A stretch of 20,149 nucleotides of DNA, taken from NCBI GenBank assembly GCA_024364805.1, contig CM044489.1, forward strand, positions 141,844,270 to 141,864,418, in the 5' to 3' direction. The DNA is from Euprymna scolopes (lineage: Eukaryota > Mollusca > Cephalopoda > Sepiida > Sepiolidae). Both the position numbers and the translations under genes were made by a program. Below, one piece after another: positions 1 to 10,499 of the stretch (position 1 is the stretch's first letter; each line of letters opens with the position of its first letter). Under the pieces are notes generated by a model, which did not search any database, was not told the origin of the DNA, and saw only the letters and a program-made list of their open reading frames with translations.

Positions 1-36
1 ACAAACACCCGGGCAACGTCGGGTACCCCTCGCTAG
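1..36 (+). mobile_element. Helitron-like 3' terminus (rest of element lies outside the window)
   Basis: A hairpin with stem ACCCGG (7-12) and TCGGGT (19-24, one G-T wobble) and loop GCAACG is followed 8 bases later by CTAG at 33-36 and then a T. A hairpin just upstream of CTRR with a T in the flank is the standard 3' end of rolling-circle Helitron transposons. The end is almost identical to that at 606-635, so both belong to one family. Only the last 36 bases are visible, so length and coding content are unknown. No target-site duplication is expected for this class. Confidence 0.6.
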
Positions 37-635
37 TATCACATAAAAATCATATCTACGAGTTAACAACGGAGGTCGCCTGTCTATTTAATTTGCTCGA
101 CTTTGAAAAGAAATATTCAACATTTTTCGCTCGCCGCATGTGGATTAGGCTCTTTCGTATAAAAGCGACACTAATTCTAGCGGTATTTTTCCGGTCGCGA
201 TCGCCGGAAATGTCCGAAAGCAATCAGATTTGATAAATGTGGAAATATTTTCTGTACATCAGACAATTGCTATTCAATTTGGACAATCCCCTTTTTATGA
301 GGAGCTGCCCCCCCAACATCTTGGGAAAATAATAAAAAAGCGTTCCCGCAGTAAATAAAATACTACGCCGCAGTCAAAGTTGATCTCATCAGCTCATAAA
401 ACGTGTACCTGCCAATTCTAAATACTTAAATTCAAACGTGTTTCCGCGGTGGCCCAATCGTTACGTCGCACTTTTTTTTTTTTCACACTTTAATTTCCAA
501 CTTTGCCTCAAGGGTTCGGGTTCGATCCTCATATTTACATCCGAAACTTTATTTTATTCCCCCCACGCCGGAGTTTTGATTTACCCAAAACCACACATCT
601 CCGAACACCCGGGCAACGCCGGGTACCCCCGCTAG
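37..635 (+). mobile_element. Non-autonomous Helitron-like element, 3' end certain, 5' end not resolved
   Basis: The 3' end is clear: hairpin ACCCGG (607-612), loop GCAACG, CCGGGT (619-624), then CTAG at 632-635 followed by T. The body is more GC-mixed than the DNA after 640. It contains a second stem-loop (TTTCCGG 188-194, CCGGAAA 204-210) and a tRNA-like module at 450-529. No Rep or helicase coding is visible, so the copy would be non-autonomous. A 5' TC after an A could lie anywhere between about 50 and 440; I could not choose one, so the left bound is only the end of the neighbouring copy. The sole long frame here, 438-635, simply reads through the terminus and is not a gene. Confidence 0.5.
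450..529 (+). repeat. tRNA-like module (A-box and B-box) inside the Helitron-like element
   Basis: TGGCCCAATCG at 450-460 fits the RNA polymerase III A-box (TRGCNNARYNGG). GGTTCGATCC at 519-528 fits the B-box (GGTTCRANNCC). The spacing is longer than in a tRNA because of a T-run at about 472-484; without it the spacing is close to normal. Such a run would also tend to terminate Pol III. No cloverleaf is convincing. The best reading is a tRNA-derived SINE head or captured tRNA relic. Confidence 0.4.
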
Positions 636-639
636 TACA

Positions 640-1595
640 TTATAAAGTAGTGATTTAAAAAATAAATATTTATATGATTTGGGTGCATCACTTGGAACGA
701 AACCGTAACAAAAACTGAACAAAAAATGTATCTATACTCCTGTAATTTTGTGTTGATATTCATATTAAATGCTCTAAACATTTATTTTAATTCCCTATTC
801 GTTTTTTCGTTTTTTTTTCTTATGGGATGATAATCTTTAGTAAACTTATTTGCAATCATATTCATTATTTATACTTACGTAATATTTACGTAAAAAGTTT
901 ACAGTAAATACAATCTATATTCATACATGCGTATATTTTTTTTTTAAATGCCTATAGAACTGTCAGTTTTTGATCTACATACATTAAACATAATATATAG
1001 GGTATTCGAACACTTGCGAAACTTTATTTCGATTTTAGCCGCAAAAACCGGCGCGAAAGTGAATATTAAAGAAATGGAATTTGTGAAGTGAGGTCAAACT
1101 GTTGTATAATAGTATTCATATTGGAGATCATACACCGAGAGATGGCGGCAACATGTAACACAAGATAGACGATGATGAGAGAGAAGACATTACAGTTCTG
1201 TTTCATAGAGAGGGATGAGGAGAGGGTTGAGATGGGGGATGCACATTCTTGTGAGAGTTACATAACGATGAGGGACAAAGTTCATATTAACGATTACACC
1301 TTACCTTTTGCTGTTGAATGACGGCACGACACAGTTTTACAAAAACATTACTATCACATCGATCAGTCGAATGATAATGACGTCAAGGATTCCAAGTTGT
1401 TTTTACATGTCTAATGTTCTACCCCTTTGCCTCTCAGGGGGGATCCTCCTCACGTGATCTGTCCGGCTGACTTCGATCCGGACTCGACTGCCTTCAACTC
1501 CCGATCTGACTAAAACTAGCTCTTATATTCAGAAATATCCTTTCTGCTATGACGTCATATGTATGGCTCTACACGTGATCGTCGCGCGTGGCTTG
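640..1595. other. Unassigned AT-rich sequence with a GA-rich patch
   Basis: No gene is recognisable. Up to about 980 the sequence is very AT-rich with homopolymer runs. A stretch at about 1130-1270 is clearly purine-rich (GA) and includes ATGGCGGC at 1142-1149, which resembles the animal YY1 site. The short frame from that ATG closes after eight codons. Sequence at about 1400-1550 is more GC-balanced with no recognised content. A segment at 989-1030 resembles 4338-4380. Confidence 0.5.
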
Positions 1596-1598
1596 AAT

Positions 1599-1646
1599 AT
1601 GCGTGGCTCGGCACATGTTCCCACATGCGTGGCTCGGCACATGTTC
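1599..1646 (+). repeat. Two-copy tandem repeat, 26-bp period
   Basis: The 22 bases at 1599-1620 recur exactly at 1625-1646, separated by the 4-base linker CCAC, giving a period of 26. The unit contains GCGTGGCTCGGCACATG. A partial relative (GCGCGTGGCTTG) lies just upstream at about 1584, suggesting an older third unit. The perfect identity suggests a recent duplication. Confidence 0.8.
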
Positions 1647-1908
1647 ACTTCTGCAGACAAAGAATTCTCACTAACCTATTTTTCAATATTTTATTTCTAT
1701 TGTTCGTTCTTCTCTAGCTGACCTTATTTCAATTAAGTTTTCATAAAAAGAATTGAACAATTTTTACAAACATATCTAAGCTATTTTATATGAAAATTGA
1801 ACAATGCAAAATTCTAAAATTCCGTTTTCTGAATCTATTTCTGAACCTTACTTACGAAGTTCGAATCTCGGTCTATCCTAATCTCATTTTCCACTTATCT
1901 AATGTTAT

Positions 1909-1942
1909 TCTTACAAGAAAAGGGGATCCTTTTCTTGTAAGA
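1909..1942. repeat. Perfect 15-bp inverted repeat with a 4-base centre
   Basis: The left arm at 1909-1923 (TCTTACAAGAAAAGG) is exactly complementary to the right arm at 1928-1942, around a GGAT centre. It can form a cruciform or hairpin. A second palindrome follows at 1953-1976 (CGTTACG and CGTAACG, 10-base interval). No flanking target duplication was found to call it a transposon end. Confidence 0.85.
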
Positions 1943-2231
1943 GACCGACAAGCGTTACGAATATGCATGCGTAACGTCCTAGCTATTTGTTCAGGTTTTA
2001 TTTTTAGCCTTGCAGCAAACATATCTTAAGTCATGCATTGACGTCAAAGGAAGCAAATTGTAACCTAAACGTTTCGGTTTCGATTCTCAGTAGTGTTGCA
2101 CGACTCATTTTTTCTCTTTTTTTTTCTCTTTTACATCATTAATATATATTGGGTGCAATATAATAGGAAATCTGCATCAATCAAAATATATTTCAGTATA
2201 TTTTACGACCGACTGTGTAAGCAAAAATAAC

Positions 2232-2259
2232 ACACCCATAATCTAGAACTTATGGGTGT
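2232..2259. repeat. Perfect 10-bp inverted repeat
   Basis: ACACCCATAA (2232-2241) pairs exactly with TTATGGGTGT (2250-2259) around an 8-base loop. No poly-T follows and no gene is adjacent, so a terminator role is not supported. It may be a relic of a small inverted-repeat element or simply chance. Confidence 0.75.
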
Positions 2260-2849
2260 AGTTCGAGAATGCTTCTCCGTCTCTCCAAACTTCATTTATT
2301 AATTTCACCCCCTCATTCGTTAATTTTGGTCTTCAGCCCTCGATATTTTTTTTTAATCTCTTAAACCCGCCGATGTTACAGTTGAAAAGAATCGGCCGAA
2401 AGATATCTTCGTTGATTTAATTCATTTTATCCACCTTTTTCATACGTTTTTCCCCCTTCATTCGGTTCAAATAATTTTGAACTACATACTGGTTTTGGAG
2501 ATTACATTTTCAGACTTTGTAGTATTTCCTATCGATTAAACGTCAAAAAACAAAAAAAATGTCCACAATTTCAATAATGGCATTTCCCCCATTGCTATTA
2601 TATATGCGTAAACAAATAGAGCTTAGATATTTGGACAATGTTTAAACATTGTAATTTCGCATACTCATCTTCGCAGTCTTGCTAGTCTAGTCGCACTGAT
2701 AAGCTGTGGTACAGCAAGACAGTATCCCGTGAATGACGTGTGTTGTGTGTAACAGAAAATAAAGGGAATAAAATTACACATTGTTAAAAATAAAATATTT
2801 CCTCTTCTTTTGGGCTTGGCAATTTTCCGCAATATTAATTAAATAAGAA

Positions 2850-2888
2850 ATGGCGGACAGCAGAGCCGTGACTTATTTAAAAAGACAT
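2850..2888 (+). CDS. Possible first coding exon of an unrecognised host gene
   Basis: ATG at 2850 has G at -3 and G at +4, a good initiation context, and an in-frame TAA six bases upstream. Thirteen codons (MADSRAVTYLKRH) end at a splice-donor-like CAT|GTAAGA, with GT at 2889-2890. The MAD start and higher GC of these 39 bases stand out from the AT-rich surroundings. If unspliced, the frame runs to TAA at 2937-2939 and encodes 29 residues whose second half is hydrophobic; that half looks like AT-rich intron read as protein. I do not recognise the peptide. No downstream exon was found in the window, so the gene would need a long first intron. This is a weak call. Confidence 0.25.
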
Positions 2889-2939
2889 GTAAGAATATAT
2901 CTACTATTCATTTTTCTTGCGTTCATAACTTTCCTTTAA

Positions 2940-5900
2940 ATAAAGACATTTTATAACGAATATCAACGAGTAATTTTATACGTGAAGATACTTTGAATGG
3001 TTACTGGAGAAATGTAATATATGCCTAATTAACACTGTCCTCGCGTCTCTAAAGTCTATGTATATGGGTTTGTCAGGACAACCTGGCATGAAGATAAGTA
3101 TTTTTACAAGTAAACCGTGACTAAATATTCAAATAGTATTTCTGTTTGTACGTCTACCCTCCAATGGCTTATGCAATGATTAGTGCATCTTTACAAGTGA
3201 TGTCCCCTGCAGTAACAACACTAAGCTGGATACTACAAACTAGATTAATTTCCTTGAACTCTGTAAAACTAAGATTAAAAATAAAACATACTAATACGTA
3301 GCTAACTGAACCACAAATCAGGAAAATTTATTTCCATAACTTTTTTAGTAACTCGACGCGTGTGAGATAAACGAGACTTATAATAGAATATTCGAATATC
3401 TAGGCGTCTCATACAGAGATCTATCGTATGCTCCTGGAAGGGACTCCTTGATTTTTGGGAACTTTGATCAGAGAACCTACACTAAGATTACCCCTCTAAA
3501 ATTTTCATAATGTTTTAGCATGTTGTACAGTTTTCGAAATTTGGGGTAGTTTATTCCGAAAGCCATTTTTAACATGGAAAGATTGAGGGTTTTTATACTG
3601 CGCTGGGTTAGGTGGTAAAAAAATAACCAACTGCAGAATGCTGGTTAAAATCATAGGGTGGCGATTCTCGTTTAGGTTCGCCCTTTGAATAAAGATGAAA
3701 ACTTGTAAGATGTTACTGTAGAAAAAAAAACACCCGTAATTCAGCTATCTTTATTTAATTTATGTAATATTTTTGGACTTATTACATATAGTTTAAATGC
3801 GTTTTTTTTCTTTTCCTTCTAATAATAATCAATTTATAACAGTAGCGACTAATAGTAATATATCTTTTTGTAAAATACTACAACAGAAGTATCCTCGGGC
3901 GCGCAAACAACTGTATATGCTTGTTTGTTTAGTTTAAAATTGGATTCTTTTAAGTTTACTTTGAGGGAGGAGGGCTTCAGAGGTTTATTATTTCCAATGA
4001 GTTATGTGCTCAGTGTGGAAAAAAGATAGCATTATTGTTTCACGTTGAATGTAAATTAAAATAATTGCTTTTTGAACGGATATCCACTCCAGAAAGCAAA
4101 ATACAAATGTGATGACAAGCGGAAATTAATAAATCGAATACTTAGTTGAAAAGAACAGTTTTACATCCAGCTAATAAATCCTTTGCAGTTATACAAAGTG
4201 CATTAGTTTTCGGATATGATATGCATAACGTATGTGCAGAATCAAACGATAAACAATCTATATAAGAATGTAAGAATGTGTGTGCTATAGGATATTTCTT
4301 AACCTATATACTCCACGAAACTACAGATTAAAATTAGGTATATAGGATATTCAAACATGCGGAAAACTTAATTCGTATTCATTCAGACAAAGAACAGCTA
4401 TAGGGTAAAACTTAGCAAATTGTTGCGTGGAGCTCACATTTAAATCTGTCAACTATTTCACGACTGCACATGTGCGGCCAGGAAACATGGCAGATTCTTT
4501 ATATTAATGATTTTTTAAAAACATTTTGTAAATGACGTATGAAGCTGGTGTTATGGTCATTGTACTTGACTGAATGTACATGTTTTGGTTTCAATCTTTA
4601 CGCGAATATATCTTATTTACAAGTACACAGTTTAGAAAAAAAAGACAATATTTGCATTGACGTGCCTCACTTTCTGTAATAACATATTTATGCGTATTTT
4701 ACGAACGGAAAACACCGAGATGCTTGCTACTTTTAAATAAATAACGTACGCAATATAATGCGATTAGCAGTATTGAGTTAGACAACTCAGGTGATGAATC
4801 ATTCGACGCTAGTGGACACAGTCCGAAATGATTTTACAACAGCGTTCCGATTCTCTAGTACGATAAGTTTACCATGTACAACTAACCAGGCGTGTTACGA
4901 AATCAATCTCCCGAAACGAAAATTCTAGCTGTGGATAAAAATAAATAAATCGGTTCGTTTGAGAAGAATTCTATCTCAACTGAGAATGAAAACTATACTG
5001 CAGTTTATTTCTATCTTGATAACTGGGCATTTCTTTTTGACAAAGTGATATCCACCAGAATCAGGCTAATTAAGATAAAACGCTATTTAAACCTATATCG
5101 CGACTCTGGTTGTACTACCTTTGACTTTCATTAAGCCGCTTTGTTTTACTATCTTTTCATTTTTTTAATGTTATCTTATATCATATATGCTAGTAATGAA
5201 CTCAGCGATAAAACAAGCTAGGTTTGTTTTTTCCTTGCCTTTTTTCTGCCCTTTTGGAAAGTACGTAGGATTTGCAAGCATAAAAAGTACTAGAATAATC
5301 TTTAATCTTCTCCAAAGAAGAGTCAAAAAATAATAAAGACTACCCAAAATCTGCTGACGCGAACAACTTCTTGTATATATTTTTTATTTAATCTGCTGTT
5401 ATTTGATATACTCAAGTTTGTTGTCGCCAATGTGTACCCATCTTGTAAACAACAATATGGCGCCTGAAGTATTAAGGGGCATTTGTTTTTAATATTTAAG
5501 ACAACTATATCTGTCCCGAAAAAACATTATGGTAATGTATACACGTATTCTAAACAGGTTTTATTTAGTGTGCATTCTTATAATCGTCTTTAACGAAAAC
5601 TACTGGTTAAATCCAAGAACATTTGTGTTGCAAAATAATGCGCATGAATTTTCGTGTTAGGAAAATTAACTCCCATCACGCTTGGCATTGACATCCTCAA
5701 TATAATCAACATTTCACGGAAGAAACCACCTAGAGTTGTCCAACTTTCTAAATGAAAGTTTTACAATGGAACAGAATACACAATTGCAAAACATGCAACC
5801 GTACCTGTTTACTCAGATGAAAGTGTAGTATCTCTAGTTGTAACCTTTTAGCTAGATGAGTGACTAAGTTGCCTCCTCACCGAAGGAATACTTTTCTTTC

Positions 5901-6160
5901 ATAGTGATAATAGAAACCTGAATTAGTGTTATTAAATCAGAAGGATAGGGTATTTTGTATATGGTCCTAATTTGATGTTTAAGATGTCTAACCAAAACAT
6001 TCAAATGTTAATTGTATTGCCTTTAAACAGTCATGCTAGACCTTAACACGTGCCACGTTTCTAGAAGGTTAATTTCAGGATCAGAAACTAAATTGTTTCG
6101 TTGATCCGATTAAGCCATTCCAAGAGGAATAACTGACATTCCCATACTCTAATTCAGATT
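2940..6160. other. Unassigned AT-rich region
   Basis: No open frame of meaningful length and no recognisable protein. Stop codons are dense in all frames. The only structure seen is a segment at 4338-4380 that resembles 989-1030, plus short homopolymer runs. The sequence is compatible with intron or intergenic DNA, or with repeats too decayed to recognise by eye. Confidence 0.6.
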
Positions 6161-6162
6161 TC

Positions 6163-6199
6163 GGGGCTTGAACATTTACATTGTCAGTCCGCTCTACCA
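6163..6199 (-). repeat. Decayed tRNA-like module, probable SINE relic
   Basis: Read on the - strand, TGGTAGAGCGG (6199-6189) resembles a tRNA D-arm/A-box and GTTCAAGCCCC (6173-6163) a T-arm/B-box. They are only 15 bases apart, against about 33 in a tRNA, so part of the anticodon arm is missing. It cannot be a working tRNA. It is most likely the head of an old tRNA-derived SINE whose body would extend toward about 6050; I cannot define its end. Confidence 0.35.
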
Positions 6200-6735
6200 T
6201 TTAGGATCATGCTAATGCTACTTATTGTAGTTCAATTCATAGTTTATGCATATATTTTAACAGTACTTGAACGACTTCGTATCGACATTTTAATAAATAT
6301 GCTGTGCTGCTGCTATAACAGCAATGAAGATATATTTATTCGTATAATGTTCAGTATAAATATCAGTATCATCATTATAAGTTATTATTATAAGTGATTA
6401 TAACTACTACTTTTGTGTTTTTATAATAAAAAAGAACAATGTGCAGACAAGCTGAAGACAACGTACACGTTCATAAATTATTAACGTCTTCCGCAGCAAA
6501 TGGCAATTTGATTTTGATAAAATTCTATAAGGGTTTGTTCAGATTTAATACAGTAGAACCGAGAGATACGGCATTAAAATTACTAACAAGATATAATACA
6601 TTATATAATACACATGTATATAATCAAATATCGTAAGTCGGGGTAAATACCGTAACCAAGGTCCGGGAAAACATAGTATTCCACATCGGAACCCATAAAA
6701 ACCGTATCCTAGGGCTACCGTAACTGCGTTCTGAG

Positions 6736-6738
<3 letters not shown>

Positions 6739-6789
<51 letters not shown>
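6739..6789. repeat. (TA)n microsatellite
   Basis: An uninterrupted AT dinucleotide run apart from one G at about 6775. The frames that cross it (for example the - strand frame 6624-6932 with repeated Tyr-Ile) are artefacts of the repeat. Confidence 0.95.
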
Positions 6790-6929
6790 GCGTTGAAAAA
6801 TTTAACTCTAATTAGTCCAAAATCGGGTGTTTTTCGTGCATGAAAAAGCACAAAGGAATACACGGGGAAGCGAGTAATAAGAAATCGCTTAATTAAGCTA
6901 GAAACTTTGAAGATCTCGGAGTTCTGTTT

Positions 6930-9900
6930 CATAGAAATAAATATTAAAATGAGATTTAATTATTATTTGCATTATTTTGGCTTCTGTTTTTTGCTTGGAT
7001 CTTATTCTAACAAAACTTAGGTCGATGTAACCGTCCGCCTCATTCAAGTGCGTCTTGTCGAACTCTGGAATATCTATCGAGTTTAGAACCGGGCATTTTA
7101 TTTCATCCAGGGGGCGAATGTTCAAGTAATCTTTTTTGCATCGCCTCTGGTGATTGAAACTTCAATTTCAAGATTGCCATTTGAACTAATTGTTATTTAA
7201 CAACTTTATCTGCGCCACGTATCCATGTGGATGACAGAAAAAAAGGTTTAGTTAGAAATTGAGTATTGATTCAAGAATATTTGAAGATAGTTTTATCTTA
7301 ATTTAATGTTTGGGATATTCTAATCAAATCGATTTTTTTTATCAAAACCGCATTCCAATGGAGATCGATAATTTTTCATGTGCTCATTGTTCTTTTGTTG
7401 GAGCTTGACTGAAACGGTTGTTAGGACAGCAATTAATGAAATCCGATTGATGGATAGAATAGAGGTAATAGGCAGTAGTTGCAAGGGATCATGTAAAATG
7501 GATGTAAAAAAAACAAAAAAAACAGAAGTAATAAAGTTAAAAGATAAACAAAAATGACACTCCAACATCCAACGCCAAACATGCTTTAATTTGCTGAAAG
7601 TACCATTTTCCTTTAATATTATAATGATTAAAAGATCAACCCTACAGCAATCCCCTTCCGTTATAATAGTTTAATACGTTCTAAGAGTATTATTGCTACA
7701 TCAGGGAATACCCTTTCACATCTTGCTATAATACAAAACTTACTATTTAGCGAGTGATGCTATTTTATCTTTTGTATTACCTATTTCTAAGAAGAAAAAA
7801 AAACGTTGCTAATTAGTCTTCCCGCTATTTCTATTTCAGAAGGGCTACACTAGGGTTCCATCTATGCCCTATCCGGCAAAAAATTCACAACAAAAATTCT
7901 GTCTAGTTAAAAATCATTGTCACCAGTTACCCTTCTCTCTTTATCTAAAAATTAAACATTTCCACGAGCAAAGTTTTTTTTTTAATGTAATACATTAGAA
8001 GAATAGCGCGTTTATATTACATAGCTGAACACTACATTATCAAGTTCAATGTAAATAAACTTGTTGCGCCACTCTTACAATAAAATTCTGTCCAATCACC
8101 ATCATGACCAATTCTGTGTTTTCTCACAATCCACCTTAAATTCATTTGACACTTACCCTCGAGTGATTTGGCGACGTGATAAATTGTCATCGTTAAGTAA
8201 AAAGATTAAACAGAATTCTATATATTTCAATGGATTTCGTTTAGATTTGAAATACGTTTTCTTTTACAGCCTTACAAAATTTCAGAACTGATCCCCCCTA
8301 ATTCACGGGAAGAGATTTGTTCTTTTCCGTCAGCCATAACCGAGTACAGAGCCTAAAATGTAAAAGTTGTCTTGGTATTACTTGGAGTGACTATTATAAC
8401 ACTTAACATCCTGATGACTGTCTCTTAGAACAAGTATTCTAAACACTTTATCGATTGCAACGCGTCATCATTTCTTCCATTGAGTCCTGGCTATAACGAT
8501 ATAGAGCTATTTCGATGTATTTAAATAAACTATTCCTCATCTGCAAAATCCACTTTATTCTATTAAAAAATGAAACCTGAAGCAATCTTACTGAACTTCC
8601 TTTATTACTCTATTCACAATGTATCGTTTAAACTTCCTGTACTAGAATTTATTAGAGTTTCCTTTATTATTTCCACCATTAACTTAGCCACAACATATGC
8701 TATTATAGAAAAAAGACAGTTTGTTCCCTTTGCGACTCCGAAACGGCTATGTAGAATTTTTGGAAATTGCACTCGAAGGTCATCGATTCTGGGAATTTTC
8801 GTACATAGATTTTGTATTGGAATGTGATAAATATCGAAAATCGATAATAATGAATCCAATTAAAGTTAATCCTTTTACATAAACTAACATCACAAGTGCA
8901 TTTGAGAATTTGTATCAATGCATGAGAAAAGCTGTGCTTATTAAAATGAATAATATATTTGTTTATAATACAAGAGTGTCTTTGAAATGAAGGTTTCTGT
9001 TCAGAATGCAATTGAAGCAGGATACTTGGCTTTCGCATTTTGACCTTTAAATAAAACCGTGATGTAGAGATAATTTTGTAAAATCAACAATAAACTCTCC
9101 ACAGTTCAATTTAAACAGCATTATAAAGTGGACCACGTCACCCTGAGGAGGCATATGAAGTTTCTACCTGGTACATCACGTGAGAGGACCCTAATTAGAC
9201 GAGACAATCGATTCTTTTAATAAATGAGCGATTTCACATATTTCAATGACAATAAGAGTATGGCAGAGTAACAAATTTGTTGACCATATTTCAATCCTGA
9301 AAAACGTCGAGTCTCCCAATTACCATACTATTAATACATCATAATCACATTGAAATTATCATTAATGCGACTGCTTACTATATTGTAGTTATTATTTACT
9401 ATATTGTTAAGCAGTAATATTCGAAAAAATAAAATGCTAAAATAAGTTATTTTATCGATAAATGCAATGTTTATCTATTTTGGAGCATAAGAATATCCAA
9501 AGATTTAACCCATGAAGTAACTATGAAAGCATATTTTATTTTTTACTTACGATTTTATATACAATAACAATTTTATAAACAGAAAATGTCTTTAACATTA
9601 GCCGAAGTGCGCCTTTTTTCTAATGTGAATTTATGAGCATCGATTACATACGCGCGCCTGGATTAGACGCGATACTTTTAATGGGTGTTTAGTCTGACAC
9701 AGCTGCATGTTTTTGTGTAGCTAAATGCTTGGTATAAAACAAGAAAAACGACTGTAGTTTTGAATTTAAAAGTGACATTTACGCAATGGAATAGTCTAGT
9801 TTAAGTTACTTGATTCTTAACATATACCTAAATAAATACTTCATATTTCATTAATTTCTGAAAAAGGCATTAAGCTTGATCCAGGAATTAAGTTCCAGTT

Positions 9901-9970
9901 TTCCTACTGTCCTAGTCTTTGATATTCTTCAACAAACCGCCTCTTATTCGGGGTATTAGTAGCAGTTTAG
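6930..9970. other. Unassigned AT-rich region
   Basis: I see no recognisable gene or element. Frames at 7320-7568, 8061-8291, 8570-8859 and 8703-9038 overlap on both strands, lack recognisable domains and have the composition of translated AT-rich DNA. A short inverted repeat lies at 9370-9415. The region is compatible with intergenic or intronic DNA. Confidence 0.55.
9370..9415. repeat. Inverted repeat with an internal direct repeat
   Basis: ACTGCTTA (9370-9377) pairs with TAAGCAGT (9408-9415). Inside, TTACTATATTGT occurs twice (9375-9386 and 9396-9407), so one 12-base unit was duplicated with a 21-base period. Both repeats are short and AT-rich. Confidence 0.6.
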
Positions 9971-9976
9971 ACTCCA

Positions 9977-10413
9977 TTGAGATGGGATAGATCGAATCTT
10001 GTTCACACTAATCTGCTCATTCAACAACCGAACCTACAAACCCTACGCAATTGTATTCCAAGAACAGCAGCCACATTATTGCACAAAATAGTTGCTAAAA
10101 CAAAACCGCAAAGAGTCAGAACACCACAAGCACGATTAATTAAGATATTCCCGGAATCGGTTTTCAGTTATAGAAACGAAAGCAAATGGCCAGTAAAACG
10201 GTCAGCCAAAAACGTCCACACGATCGTTTCAGTGTTTTCTTAGTAACTGTGCGTAACAGACTATTGCTACTTGTCACCAAGCTGCCGCAACGGACATTTC
10301 GCTCTTCATTACAGAAACTCTTCCACTCGATATTTAAATGTCTTCAAAGATGTACAAATTACCTCCTTTAAATTAATACAAGTAATGTTATGTCATAGCC
10401 GGGCAACGCCGGT
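9977..10413 (+). repeat. Dispersed repeat, probably a Helitron-like fragment with a damaged 3' end
   Basis: The segment is more GC-balanced than its flanks and ends in CCGG (10399-10402), loop GCAACG, CCGG (10409-10412). This is the same hairpin core as the Helitron ends at 7-24 and 607-624. The CTAG that should follow is missing, so the terminus is mutated or truncated. Overlapping frames at 9977-10243 and 10186-10471 give basic peptides with no domain I recognise and are unlikely to be genes. The left boundary is uncertain; 9977 is only where a continuous frame starts. Confidence 0.4.
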
Positions 10414-10474
10414 GAGAAAACAATTTGGTTATCTATCGATTTATCTGTTTAATAACTTATTTTATTGTTGACAG

Positions 10475-10496
10475 AATGGCAATAGAATGGCAATAG
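10475..10496 (+). repeat. 11-bp tandem duplication
   Basis: AATGGCAATAG at 10475-10485 is repeated exactly at 10486-10496. It is a minor local duplication. Confidence 0.8.
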
Positions 10497-10499
10497 TTG

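Noticed and set aside
1855-2086. B-box-like motifs near 1859 and 2075 (and 4588)
   Set aside because: No acceptable A-box at the right distance in any of the three; single boxes are common by chance.
5456-5490. AATATGGCGCC, YY1-like site with an ATG
   Set aside because: The frame closes after eleven codons and no good splice donor follows; chance match is likely.
6624-6932. 102-codon - strand frame
   Set aside because: It crosses the (TA)n array; its Tyr-Ile repeat is an artefact.
9977-10243. 88-codon basic frame
   Set aside because: It is inside a repeat-like block, overlaps another frame, and has no recognised motif.
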